DNA from: Brevundimonas sp. | GTDB lineage: Bacteria > Pseudomonadota > Alphaproteobacteria > Caulobacterales > Caulobacteraceae | NCBI GenBank assembly: GCA_016742215.1 | Contig: JACVCC010000004.1 | Coordinates: forward strand, 62,001 to 126,000 | Length of the DNA: 64,000 nucleotides | Direction of reading: 5' to 3' | Part shown: positions 55,749-64,000 of the stretch, one piece after another | How the letters are laid out: the number at the start of each line of letters is the position of its first letter | Numbering within the stretch: the first letter of the stretch is position 1 | Position numbers and translations under genes: made by a program | The notes under the pieces: model-generated | The model's input: the letters and a program-made list of their open reading frames with translations, nothing else | Database searches by the model: none | What the model was told of the DNA's origin: nothing

Positions 55749-55879
55749 GGGACCGGCACGGTCCTTGCTGCGGGGCGGCGGTCACTGACCGTTTCCGGAC
55801 CGCCCCATGCTCGCCCTCCTCGCCCGCACCGTCGACGTCACCGTCGTGGCCCTGATCTTCGTGGCGTTTTCCTGAGGGC

Positions 55880-56317
55880 TTAAACGCCCCCGAAGTCGAG
55901 GTCCTTGCGGGCCGAGATGATGGTCACGATGAAGCCGGCCAGCACGTCCAGCATGACCATGGTCACGATCAGGAAGAAGGTCGACGTCGCGAAGCCCTTG
56001 ATCAGCAGGAACTCGACCAGGCAGATCACGAACAGGATCATCGACAGGGCGTGATTCACGATCGCGACCTTCTGGCTCGAGGTCGACTTCAGCAGCTCGA
56101 AGAACAGCAGGATCAGCGACAGGAACAGGATCAGGTCGCCTGCGCCCACATTCCAGCTCGCGCCCGAGGCCATCGGGATCGAGAACATCGGATCACGCAG
56201 GACCGCATCCGCCCCGGCCGCTGCCGCAGATCCGTCGCCGCCGCCCAGCACGCTGGTGAGCACCACCAGATTGTAGAGGACCACCGGGATCACGAGCAGC
56301 GGAAGAGCGATCAGCAT
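55880..56317 (-). CDS. Hypothetical membrane protein with four helices
   Basis: The 145-residue protein has helices at about 3-22, 58-77, 86-106 and 110-131, with a Gly/Ala-rich exposed loop between the first two. No family is recognised. It starts 104 bases before the stop of the glycosyltransferase gene on the same strand and may be cotranscribed. Confidence 0.8.
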   Translation of the reverse strand: MLIALPLLVIPVVLYNLVVLTSVLGGGDGSAAAAGADAVLRDPMFSIPMASGASWNVGAGDLILFLSLILLFFELLKSTSSQKVAIVNHALSMILFVICLVEFLLIKGFATSTFFLIVTMVMLDVLAGFIVTIISARKDLDFGGV

Positions 56318-56420
56318 CGCGGGATCTCCATCAGGCGCACCTCAACGGCCGCGCTTGTTAACGATGCATACCCCGGTTCGCTCCATACGGCTACGCCCGC
56401 TCGCCTGACGGGCGAACCGG

Positions 56421-57149
56421 TCAGAACTCGCTGATCGCGCCGGGCCGCCGTGCGCGGGTCTTGAGCCACATCACGCCCAGCAGATCGGAGAACGAGGCCA
56501 TCAGCCGGCCCCAGTTTGTGTACTTCGAGCGACCGGTCTCACGGTGCCGGTGATCGACATCCAGATACCGGTTCTCATACCCCTCGCGGATCATCAGCGC
56601 CGGCAGGTAGCGGTGGATGTGGTCGAAGTAGGGGAGGCTAAGGAAGACGTCACGACGGAAGGCCTTGAGTCCGCAACCGGTGTCGGCAGCGTCGTCATCC
56701 AGCAGCTTCTTGCGAATGCGGTTCGCCCAGCGCGAAGCCCAGCGTTTGGCTTCGGAATCCTGTCGTTTGGCCCGCACGCCTCCGACAAGGGCGACGGTCG
56801 TGGGCGAGGCGATCAGCAGGTCGGCCAGCCGCGGCGCATCCGCCGGCGGGTTCTGTCCGTCTCCATCCAGCGTCACGACGATCGGCGCCCGGGCGGCCAG
56901 AACCCCGGTGCGCACCGCACGGCTCTGCCCGGCATTCGAGCCGTGGCTCAACACCCGCAGCATCGGCAGTTCGGCCTGCAGGGCGCGCAGCTCGTCCAGC
57001 GTCGTATCCTTCGAGGCGTCGTTGACGAACACCATCTCGAACGACCGGCCGGCGAAGGCTGCAGCGATCTCGCGGGCCAACGACCCGGCGGCGCCGGCTT
57101 CGTCATGGACGGGAACGACGACGGAAATGTCGGGAGCGGCTTCGGTCAT
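56421..57149 (-). CDS. Glycosyltransferase family 2
   Basis: The 242-residue protein has the GT-A fold signatures ISVVVPVHDEAGAAGSL, FVNDASKDTT, and the DxD-like LDGDGQNPP. DTGCGLKAFRRDVFLSLPYF and HRYLPALMIREGYEN resemble dolichol/undecaprenyl-phosphate sugar transferases (ArnC/DPM1 type). It lacks the C-terminal membrane helices of ArnC. The divergent neighbour is an ArnT-like membrane transferase, so this enzyme could charge a lipid carrier whose sugar ArnT then uses. Confidence 0.92.
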   Translation of the reverse strand: MTEAAPDISVVVPVHDEAGAAGSLAREIAAAFAGRSFEMVFVNDASKDTTLDELRALQAELPMLRVLSHGSNAGQSRAVRTGVLAARAPIVVTLDGDGQNPPADAPRLADLLIASPTTVALVGGVRAKRQDSEAKRWASRWANRIRKKLLDDDAADTGCGLKAFRRDVFLSLPYFDHIHRYLPALMIREGYENRYLDVDHRHRETGRSKYTNWGRLMASFSDLLGVMWLKTRARRPGAISEF

Positions 57150-57200
57150 GACGCCTGTCTAGCCGATGGCTGACGCGGGCCAAAGCGGCGTGTTAGGAAG

Positions 57201-58886
57201 ATGAACATGACGCGCCTCGACCTCGATCGTTACATCGCCGGATGGCGCGGCCCCCTGCTGGCGGCGCTGGTCGCCCTGTTCGCCGGCCTGCCCGTGCTGG
57301 CTCTCCTGCCGCCGCTGGATCGCGACGAGAGCCGCTACGCCCAGGCGACGTCGCAGATGCTGGAGACCGGTGACTACGTCGACATCCGCTTCCAAGATGA
57401 CCCCCGCTGGAAGAAGCCGGTCGGCATCTACTGGATGCAGGCGGTGGCCGTGGCCGTGACCTCCAAGGTCGAGGACCGGCTGATCCAGCCCTACCGCATC
57501 CCCTCGATCCTCGGCGCCATGATGGCTGCGGCCGCCGTGGCATGGGCCGGGGCGGCGATGTTCGGGCAGAGAGCAGGCTTCCTCGCCGGGGCCATGCTGG
57601 GCGCGACCTTCCTGCTGTCGACCGAGGCCGGCATCGCCAAGACCGACGCCATGCTGTGCGGCGCAGTCACCCTGAGCATGGCTGCGCTGGCGCGAATCTA
57701 TCTGGCGACACGGGCCGGCGAGATACCGCGAAGACCGCACAAGCTGCTGTTCTGGGCCGGGCTCGGCCTGTCGATCCTGATCAAGGGTCCGATCGGCCTG
57801 ATCGTGATCGCGCCTGCCATGATCGCCCTGTCGATCTGGGATCGCGACGTCAAATGGATGCGCCGCCTCGGCTGGGGCTGGGGCCTGCCGCTGGTCGCCC
57901 TGATCGTCGGCCCTTGGGCCATCGCCATCACCATCGCCACCGACGGCGGCTTCTGGCGTGAAGCGATCGCCGGCGATCTGGCGCCCAAGGTCGCGGGCGG
58001 GCACGAGAGCCATGGCGCGCCTCCGGGCCTGTACCTGCTGATCGCCTTCCTGACCTTCTTCCCCGCTGGCCTGATGTTGCCCGCCGCCGTTTCGACCGGC
58101 TGGCACCGCCGCGCCGAGCCGGCGATCCGGTTCCTCGTCTGCTGGCTGGTTCCGGCCTGGCTGATCTTCGAGCTGACCCCCACCAAGCTGGTCCACTACA
58201 ATCTGCCCACTTTCGGCGCTTTGGCCCTGCTGGCCGCAGCTGCGCTGACCCGGCCGATCGGCAAGATCTCGCGTTTGACCGGCGCCGGGTTCTCGGTGGC
58301 CGCCGGTCTGGTGCTGGCCGCCATCGTGGTCGTGGGCCTGACCGAGTTCGGCAAGTCAACGGCCCAGACCTGGGCCACGCTCACCATCGTGTTCGCGGTT
58401 CTGGCCGGCCTGATCGGCGCCTTCCTGATGATGCACCGCGCGGCCGTGACGGCCGTCATCGTCTCCCTGACGCTCGGTATTGTCGCTCACGGAGCGCTGG
58501 CGGGCACGCTGCGCCAGCTGCGCCCGCTATCGGTTTCGCCCCAGCTGCAGAAGGTGCTTGAGGAGACCGACCTGCATCCGAGGCAAGGCCGACCCGGCCC
58601 TGTCGCCATCGCCGGCTATCACGAGCCCAGCTTCGTCTTCCTGACCGGCCGTGAGACTGAACTGACCGACGCAGCCGGGGCGGCGCGCGCATTGTCGGAA
58701 GGTCGTCCGGCCATCGTCGAGGAACGGCTGGAACGCGATTTCCACGAGGCCGAAGCCGCGCTGGGCGTCACGGGTCGGTCGGTCGGCGTGGTCAATGGCC
58801 ACAACTATTCGCAGGGCGACAACGTCGAGCTGACGGTCTATGCCCCGCCCGGCGCGGGTGGACCCGCCGCGGAGGCGGCGCGATGA
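57201..58886 (+). CDS. ArnT-like membrane glycosyltransferase (GT39/83)
   Basis: The 561-residue protein has about 12 membrane helices. The first periplasmic loop carries DRDESRYAQATSQMLETGDY (a DxDExR motif) and WKKPVGIYWMQ, typical of ArnT/PMT-type enzymes that use polyprenyl-phosphate sugars to decorate lipid A or proteins. The C-terminal periplasmic domain (about 440-561) contains YHEPSFVFLTGRE. The neighbour on the opposite strand is a GT2 enzyme that could supply the lipid-linked sugar. Its stop overlaps the next gene (ATGA). Confidence 0.9.
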   Translation: MNMTRLDLDRYIAGWRGPLLAALVALFAGLPVLALLPPLDRDESRYAQATSQMLETGDYVDIRFQDDPRWKKPVGIYWMQAVAVAVTSKVEDRLIQPYRIPSILGAMMAAAAVAWAGAAMFGQRAGFLAGAMLGATFLLSTEAGIAKTDAMLCGAVTLSMAALARIYLATRAGEIPRRPHKLLFWAGLGLSILIKGPIGLIVIAPAMIALSIWDRDVKWMRRLGWGWGLPLVALIVGPWAIAITIATDGGFWREAIAGDLAPKVAGGHESHGAPPGLYLLIAFLTFFPAGLMLPAAVSTGWHRRAEPAIRFLVCWLVPAWLIFELTPTKLVHYNLPTFGALALLAAAALTRPIGKISRLTGAGFSVAAGLVLAAIVVVGLTEFGKSTAQTWATLTIVFAVLAGLIGAFLMMHRAAVTAVIVSLTLGIVAHGALAGTLRQLRPLSVSPQLQKVLEETDLHPRQGRPGPVAIAGYHEPSFVFLTGRETELTDAAGAARALSEGRPAIVEERLERDFHEAEAALGVTGRSVGVVNGHNYSQGDNVELTVYAPPGAGGPAAEAAR

Positions 58887-59797
58887 GCCGCAAGATCACC
58901 ATCGTCGAGGTCGGCCCTCGCGACGGCCTGCAGAACGAGAAGGCCGTGCTGGAGCCCGCTGTCCGGGCGGATCTGGTGCGCCGGCTTGAGGCCGCGGGCG
59001 CTCGGCGGATCGAGGCCGTCAGCTTCGTCCATCCCAAGTATGTGCCGCAGATGGCCGGGGCCGAGGAAGTCATGGCCGTCCTGCCGCACGAGACCGGCCA
59101 CAGTCGCATCGGGCTGGTGCTGAACGGCAGGGGCTACGACCGCGCGCTCGGAACCAGCGTTGACGAGGTCAACGTCGCCATGTCGGCCACCGATGGCTTC
59201 GGCCTGAAGAACCAGGGCCTCACCGTCGACCAGCAGGTGCAGATGCTGGCCGACATCGGCGCCGGTCGCGCCAACACCGCGGCCCAGCCCGGCGCGACGC
59301 CTTCGCTGTCGGCGACCCTGTCCTGCGTATGGGGTTGCCCGTTTGATGGCGAGGTCGGCGTCGATCAGGTCGCCGATCTGGTCGGCCGCATCGCCGAGCT
59401 CGACGTCGAGGAAATCGCCCTGGCCGACACCATCGGCGTCGGCGATCCCTGGAGCGTCACGCGCAAGGTCGAGGCGGCGCGGAAGGCCGCCCCGAACGCT
59501 ACCCTGCGCCTGCATTTCCACGACACCCGCAACACTGGCCTGGCCAATGCCTATGCCGGCGTCGAGGCGGGCGTCGACGTGCTCGACGCCTCGGTCGGCG
59601 GTATCGGCGGCTGCCCCTTCGCACCGGGCGCCACGGGCAACATCGCCACCGAGGACCTCGTCTACATGCTGGAGCGCGCCGGCTTCGAGACCGGCTACGA
59701 CCTCGACCAGTTGATCGAGAGCGCCCGCTGGATCGGCGAGAAGATCGGCCGCCCCGCTCCCAGCGCCCTCAGCCGCGCCGGCGGCTGGCCCCGCTAG
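58883..59797 (+). CDS. Hydroxymethylglutaryl-CoA lyase
   Basis: The 304-residue protein starts with an ATG overlapping the ArnT-like stop. It has VEVGPRDGLQNEK, VSFVHPKYVPQMAGAEEV, HFHDTRNTGLANAYAG and GGIGGCPFAPGATGNIATED, the last holding the family's active-site Cys loop. It splits HMG-CoA to acetyl-CoA and acetoacetate in leucine breakdown. Other leucine genes (acyl-CoA carboxylase, isovaleryl-CoA dehydrogenase) are not adjacent. It converges with the LRR gene. Confidence 0.95.
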   Translation: MSRKITIVEVGPRDGLQNEKAVLEPAVRADLVRRLEAAGARRIEAVSFVHPKYVPQMAGAEEVMAVLPHETGHSRIGLVLNGRGYDRALGTSVDEVNVAMSATDGFGLKNQGLTVDQQVQMLADIGAGRANTAAQPGATPSLSATLSCVWGCPFDGEVGVDQVADLVGRIAELDVEEIALADTIGVGDPWSVTRKVEAARKAAPNATLRLHFHDTRNTGLANAYAGVEAGVDVLDASVGGIGGCPFAPGATGNIATEDLVYMLERAGFETGYDLDQLIESARWIGEKIGRPAPSALSRAGGWPR

Positions 59798-61068
59798 AGT
59801 TCTACCGCGAGGATCGGATCCTTGCCCTGCGGCAGCAGGGCGACCACCCGGTCCAGCAGCTCGAAGTATGAGTCCGCGACCGGCGTGAAGCAGGGCGTCG
59901 GGTCGCGGCGTTCATGAACCGCACGGCCGGCATCGAGGACGTCATAAACATAGATGCAGCGATCCCCGCCATTCAGCTGAATGGCCAGGAAGATGCGTGG
60001 ATCATCGACAGCCAGACCGATGTTGACAAAGCCTGCGGCAACCAGGGCTGCCTCCTCGTCGGCCCCATGGCCGTACTGGGCGAGGTAGAACGCCCGTCCC
60101 GAAAGTGACCCGTGAGCGCTGTCGCCAAAGCGAACCGGAATAAAGGGCGGCCTGGGCAACCAGCCATCCAGGGTCCGGCGTAGCTCGAGGAACCAGTCGG
60201 GGAGCGCATAGGCATCATGGCTCGCCTCGATGTCGAGCCGGGCCTGACTCAGGCGATAGAAGGTGACTGTCGGAAATCGCCCTGCGAAACGGGAAAGGTC
60301 CGCCTTGTCGTCGTCCCTCAACGAGGAACCGGCGATCCAGCCGCGCACGTCCGCGATGCGCCCAAGGGTGCGGTACGAGGTTCGTTCCGACATGTCCGGG
60401 CAGGCGATGAGGCCAGCATACTCCTCGAACAGCTTCCCGACGCCGAAATCCGGCTGGTTCAGCTCGTGGCGGATAAAGGCCAGGGCGAGCGCATCGTAGG
60501 CGTTGGAGGTCAGCTCCGGCAGCCCGGGTCGCACCACCATGGGCATCATGTCCGCGATCGGTCCCCAGCAGAGACCGTGCCCCTCCCAGAGCTGGCGAGT
60601 GGTCTTCCAGTCGAACTCGGCGGGCAGGTCGATGAGCAGGCCCGCCTCCGCCGCGGCCCGCAGGTCCAGCCAGCTCTGGTCATCCCACGGATTGCCAAAG
60701 ACGGCTCCGCACCTCAGCGCCTTGAGCGCGAGCAGATCGGCGGCGCTGGTCAGCGAGGTGTAGAGCAGATCCACCCGCGCCAGCTCCGCACAGGACGACG
60801 CGCCTTCTAGCGAACCGATGCAGGTGGCGATCACCTCCAGATGCGCCAGCGCCGGCATGGCGCCGCACACCGCCAGGCCGTCGAGCTCCGATCCGATGAT
60901 GCGAAGATGAGTCAGGCCGACGCAGGCCTGCAGCCCGTCAAGCGATCGGGCGCCGACGACAGTCAGGCTGAGCAGCCCACCCAGTTCGGTCGCGCTGAAG
61001 GGCGCATCGTGCTGCAAGGCCTCGGCGAGGGCGGTTACACAGGCGGGATCATGGATTGCTGGAGACAT
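59794..61068 (-). CDS. Leucine-rich-repeat hypothetical protein with C-terminal domain
   Basis: The 424-residue protein starts at 61068 (MSPAIHDPACVTALAEAL). Residues about 27-119 form three to four LRR-like units (LLSLTVVGARSLDGLQACVG, then LTHLRIIGSELDGLAVC, then LAHLEVIATCIGSLEGASSC). A central region (about 120-290) is of unknown type. The C-terminal about 110 residues (IFLAIQLNGGDRCIYVYDVL, then DSYFELLDRVVALL) have the rhythm of SMI1/KNR4 (SUKH) domains, which occur in immunity proteins. The SUKH link is a visual guess. Its stop region meets the convergent HMG-CoA lyase gene. Confidence 0.7.
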   Translation of the reverse strand: MSPAIHDPACVTALAEALQHDAPFSATELGGLLSLTVVGARSLDGLQACVGLTHLRIIGSELDGLAVCGAMPALAHLEVIATCIGSLEGASSCAELARVDLLYTSLTSAADLLALKALRCGAVFGNPWDDQSWLDLRAAAEAGLLIDLPAEFDWKTTRQLWEGHGLCWGPIADMMPMVVRPGLPELTSNAYDALALAFIRHELNQPDFGVGKLFEEYAGLIACPDMSERTSYRTLGRIADVRGWIAGSSLRDDDKADLSRFAGRFPTVTFYRLSQARLDIEASHDAYALPDWFLELRRTLDGWLPRPPFIPVRFGDSAHGSLSGRAFYLAQYGHGADEEAALVAAGFVNIGLAVDDPRIFLAIQLNGGDRCIYVYDVLDAGRAVHERRDPTPCFTPVADSYFELLDRVVALLPQGKDPILAVEL

Positions 61069-61172
61069 GCCCCAGCATCGGACACCTCGCCTTCCGTTCG
61101 ACGATGCCGCACCGGCCTTGGTCGCAAACCGGCCGGGCTGAAACCAAATGTCGGCTTCCGGATTTTGTCCGT

Positions 61173-61415
61173 ATGGCCATGGATATCGACGCACTTCTCG
61201 AAGGCGGTCCCTCCTACGGCGTGGTTGACGCCAAGGACGGCTTCCTCCTGTACGGCCGCGAAGGCCACGAAGCGGAATTCCGCGCCTTGACGGCCGAGGT
61301 GGAAGCCTTCGCCGACGGGTATGAGGTCATTCCGCTGGAGACCCCGGACGACAGTCCCGATCGCCTGTTCCTCGCCCCCCTGACGGAAGAGAAGAGCTTC
61401 GCGCCCGGGCGTTAG
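61173..61415 (+). CDS. Small acidic hypothetical protein
   Basis: The 80-residue protein starts at 61173 (MAMDIDALLEGGPSYGVVDA in part); an ATG two codons later is possible. It is acidic and soluble-looking, with strand-rich pattern (GFLLYGREG, VIPLETPDD). No family is recognised. It lies between the divergent LRR gene and the convergent putA, with the stop overlapping putA by four bases. Confidence 0.65.
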   Translation: MAMDIDALLEGGPSYGVVDAKDGFLLYGREGHEAEFRALTAEVEAFADGYEVIPLETPDDSPDRLFLAPLTEEKSFAPGR

Positions 61416-64000
61416 AGGTTCAGCAGCGCGGGGTCGCCGCCCTGGGCGGAGATATTGTTGCTGATGGCCTTTTCCGCCGCGAAACGGATCAGGCTGTTCG
61501 GACCACCTGCCTTCGGGCCGGTGCCGGACAGGCCCTCGCCGCCGAAGGGCTGGACGCCGACGACCGCGCCGGTGATCGAGCGGTTGATGTAGACATTGCC
61601 GGCCGGAACCAGACGGATCACTTCCTCGGCGAAGGCCTCGATGCGGCTGTGCACGCCCAGCGTCAGGCCGTAACCGCGCGCCGCCAGCTTGCCGGCGACC
61701 GTCTTCAGATCGGCCGGGTCGTAGCGATAGACGTGCAGGATGGGGCCGAAGACCTCCTTCTCGAGGAAGTCCGGGCTCGGGATTTCGGCGATGGTCGGGG
61801 CGAACAGGTCGCCCTTGTCGGCGCCGGCCGGCAGTTCGGCGCGGGCGACGATCTTCGCGTCCTTGTTCAGGCGCTCGACGTGGGCCTCCAGATTGGCGCG
61901 GCTCTCGGCATCGATGACAGGGCCGATGTCGGTGGCCGGGTCGGTCGGGTCGGCGACGACCTGGGCGGCCAGCGCGCCCTTGAGGCCCGCGATCAGGGCG
62001 TCGGCGGAATCCTTCGGCGCATAGAGAATGCGCAGGGCCGAGCAGCGCTGGCCGGCCGAACCGAAGGCCGACAGGATCACGTCGTCGATGACCTGTTCCT
62101 TCAGCGCCGTGGTGTCCACGAACATGCCGTTCAGGCCGCCTGTCTCGGCGATGAAGGGAATGATCTGGCCCGGACGGGCGGCGATCGAGCGGTTGATCAT
62201 CGAGGCGGTGTCGGTGCCGCCGGTGAAGGCGACGCCGTCGATGCCGGGATGCGAAACCAGAGCCGCGCCGACGGTCTCGCCACGGCCCGGGACGAGGGCC
62301 AGCAGGTCGGGGTTCAGGCCGGCCTTGTGATACAGGCGCACGGCCTCGGCTGCGATCAGCGGGGTCTGCTCGGCGGGCTTGGCCAGCACGGCGTTGCCGG
62401 CGGCCAGGGCCGCGGCGACCTGGCCGGTGAAGATGGCCAGCGGGAAGTTCCAAGGGCTGATGCAGGCGAAGACGCCACGGCCGTGCAGGACCAGCTGGTT
62501 GATCTCGCCGACCGGTCCCTTCAGGTCCTCGCGGCCACCGAAGTCACGCTCGGCCAGCATCGCGTAGTAGCGGCAGAAGTCGGCGGCCTCGCGCACCTCG
62601 GCGACGCCGTCGTTCAGGGTCTTGCCCGCCTCGCGCGACAGCAGGGCGACCAGACGGTCCATGTCGGCTTCCAGGGCATCGGCCATGGCGCGCAGGACCG
62701 GAGCGCGGCCCGCGCCGCCCTTGCGGTCCCAGACGATCTGGGCGCGGGCGGCCGCGTCGGCGGCGGCGTCGATGTCGGCGGCCGTGGCTTCCGAGACGTG
62801 GCCCAGAACCTGGGTGCGGTCGAACGGGTTGGTCACGTCCTGCGCATTGGTTCCGGCCTTCAGCTTGCCGCCGATCAGCGGACCGGCCGTCAGCTTCTCG
62901 CTGTCGACCTTGGCCAGGGCGAGGGCGTGGCGTTCACGGTCGGCGGCCTGCGAATAGTCGCGGCCCAGCGAATTCTGGCGGTCCATGTACATGTCCTTGG
63001 GAACAGGAATTTTGGCGTGGCGGTCGGGGTGGGCCTCGACGGCGGAGATGGGGTCGGCGGCGACGGCGGAGGCCGGCACCCGCTCGTCCAGCAGGGCGTG
63101 GACGAAGGAGGAGTTGGCCCCGTTCTCGAGCAGGCGGCGCACCAGATAGGGCAGCAGGTCCTCATGCCCGCCCACGGGGGCGTAGGCGCGGACAGTGACC
63201 GGACCGAAAGCATCGCGCGCCGCGTCATAGAGCGCCTCGCCCATGCCGTGCAGGCGCTGGAACTCGATCTTCACCCCGCGGTCGCTGGCCATCTTGTGGA
63301 CGGCGGCCAGCGAGTGGGCGTTGTGGGTCGCGAACTGGCTGTACAGGTGCGGCGCGGCCTCGATCATCAGGCGGGCGCAGACAAGATAGTTGAGGTCCGT
63401 CGCGGCCTTGGTCGTGAAGACCGGATAGTCGGTGCGGCCGGCGACCTGGGCGCGTTTGATCTCGGTATCCCAGTAGGCGCCCTTCACGAGGCGGACCATC
63501 AAACGACGGCCGGAGGTCTTCGCCAGATCGGCGACGCGGCGGATCACCTCGGGACAGCGCTTCTGATAGGCCTGAACGGCGAGGCCGAGGCCCTTCCATT
63601 CGCCCAGCTCCGGCTCGTGAACCAGCCGGTCCAGCAGCTTCAGCGACAGAGCGAGGCGGTCGGCCTCCTCGGCGTCCATCGTGAAGTTGATGTCGTACTT
63701 CGCCGCGATCTTCGCGAGGCGCAGCACGCGGGGATAGAGCTCGTCCCAGACGCGGGTCTCGTGCGTGGCCTCGTAGCGGGGCGACAGGGCAGACAGCTTG
63801 ACCGAGACGCCGTGGCCGACCTCGGGGCCCTGCCCCCTGGCGGTCCTGCCCACGGCCTCGATGGCGTCGGCGTAGATCTTCTCGTAGCGCTCGGCGTCGT
63901 GGGCGGTGCGGGCGCCCTCTCCCAGCATGTCGAAGCTGCAGAGCCAGCCTTCCTTGTTCGACCGCTTCAGGGCGGCCTCGATGGTGCGGCCGACGACGAA
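61412..64000 (-). CDS. putA: Bifunctional proline dehydrogenase / L-glutamate-5-semialdehyde dehydrogenase (5-prime end outside window)
   Basis: PutA oxidises proline to glutamate in two steps. The frame runs to the window end and its start lies outside. The visible part begins FVVGRTIEAALKRSN, within the proline dehydrogenase domain (SFDMLGEGARTAHDAERY, LMVRLVKGAYWDTEIKRAQ, FATHNAHSLAAV, APVGGHEDLLPYLVRRLLEN in part). A linker is followed by the aldehyde dehydrogenase domain with the catalytic Glu in FIAETGGLNGMF and Cys in GSAGQRCSALR, and by FGGEGLSGTGPKAGGPN. It ends DPALLNL. Whether an N-terminal DNA-binding domain exists cannot be seen. proBA, for the opposite direction, is at the other end of the window. 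Confidence 0.97.
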   Translation of the reverse strand, partial: FVVGRTIEAALKRSNKEGWLCSFDMLGEGARTAHDAERYEKIYADAIEAVGRTARGQGPEVGHGVSVKLSALSPRYEATHETRVWDELYPRVLRLAKIAAKYDINFTMDAEEADRLALSLKLLDRLVHEPELGEWKGLGLAVQAYQKRCPEVIRRVADLAKTSGRRLMVRLVKGAYWDTEIKRAQVAGRTDYPVFTTKAATDLNYLVCARLMIEAAPHLYSQFATHNAHSLAAVHKMASDRGVKIEFQRLHGMGEALYDAARDAFGPVTVRAYAPVGGHEDLLPYLVRRLLENGANSSFVHALLDERVPASAVAADPISAVEAHPDRHAKIPVPKDMYMDRQNSLGRDYSQAADRERHALALAKVDSEKLTAGPLIGGKLKAGTNAQDVTNPFDRTQVLGHVSEATAADIDAAADAAARAQIVWDRKGGAGRAPVLRAMADALEADMDRLVALLSREAGKTLNDGVAEVREAADFCRYYAMLAERDFGGREDLKGPVGEINQLVLHGRGVFACISPWNFPLAIFTGQVAAALAAGNAVLAKPAEQTPLIAAEAVRLYHKAGLNPDLLALVPGRGETVGAALVSHPGIDGVAFTGGTDTASMINRSIAARPGQIIPFIAETGGLNGMFVDTTALKEQVIDDVILSAFGSAGQRCSALRILYAPKDSADALIAGLKGALAAQVVADPTDPATDIGPVIDAESRANLEAHVERLNKDAKIVARAELPAGADKGDLFAPTIAEIPSPDFLEKEVFGPILHVYRYDPADLKTVAGKLAARGYGLTLGVHSRIEAFAEEVIRLVPAGNVYINRSITGAVVGVQPFGGEGLSGTGPKAGGPNSLIRFAAEKAISNNISAQGGDPALLNL

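Overview
The window is a GC-rich chromosomal segment of an alphaproteobacterium, most likely a Caulobacteraceae member close to Brevundimonas or Caulobacter. This is inferred from the high GC in codon third positions, the Entner-Doudoroff order zwf-pgl-edd-glk, TonB-dependent receptors, a stand-alone PhaR and tightly packed genes with ATGA/GTGA overlaps. No rRNA, tRNA, CRISPR array, insertion sequence or prophage was found. Both window ends cut genes: a coiled-coil protein on the left and putA on the right.

Region by region. 1-3.6 kb: a Zn-metallopeptidase and proBA. 3.6-7.4 kb: a retropepsin-like protease, then an LD-carboxypeptidase with a small membrane protein, divergent from an Mpl-like ligase (a peptidoglycan-recycling set). 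7.5-9.1 kb: a hybrid histidine kinase. 9.2-18.8 kb: an iron locus. It holds a signal-less TonB receptor and, behind a Fur-box-like site, a five-gene run: PepSY-TM protein, DUF2271, DUF4198, ApbE and a membrane-anchored diflavin reductase. Facing it are PiuC and a Fiu-like siderophore receptor with its own perfect 15-bp palindrome. 19-22 kb: an EAL phosphodiesterase and a ferredoxin reductase. 22.1-23 kb: a secreted two-repeat protein. 23-28.4 kb: the Entner-Doudoroff operon, with eda separate at 36 kb.

28.5-35.7 kb: a small lipoprotein, an hmgA operon, two acyl-CoA dehydrogenases and a kynurenine-formamidase-like hydrolase. 36.8-39.6 kb: an M16 peptidase. 39.8-41.3 kb: tandem Crp/Fnr paralogues. 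41.3-43 kb: nucleoside hydrolase and ribokinase. 43.3-46 kb: a D-amino-acid-flavoured operon (D-cysteine desulfhydrase, GST, lipoprotein, Asp/Glu racemase). 46-48 kb: TetR, a PH-like membrane protein and a GNAT. 48-50 kb: a TPP riboswitch and thiC. 50.1-51.4 kb: an AT-rich foreign DUF4062 gene and a frameshifted small ORF. 51.6-64 kb: an HTH protein, a DsbA/FrnE-like protein, hemolysin III, phaR, two glycosyltransferases, HMG-CoA lyase, a leucine-rich-repeat protein and putA.

Intergenic palindromic elements of several unrelated types are scattered throughout (24.6, 32.6, 34.8, 36.7, 43.1, 46.2 and 51.4 kb). The most interesting system is the iron locus. The DUF2271 protein carries a motif matching the site where ApbE enzymes attach FMN, and all other parts of an NADPH-to-periplasm electron chain lie beside it. 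This suggests an iron-regulated, flavinylation-dependent ferric reductase. The second most interesting is the lone AT-rich DUF4062 gene.
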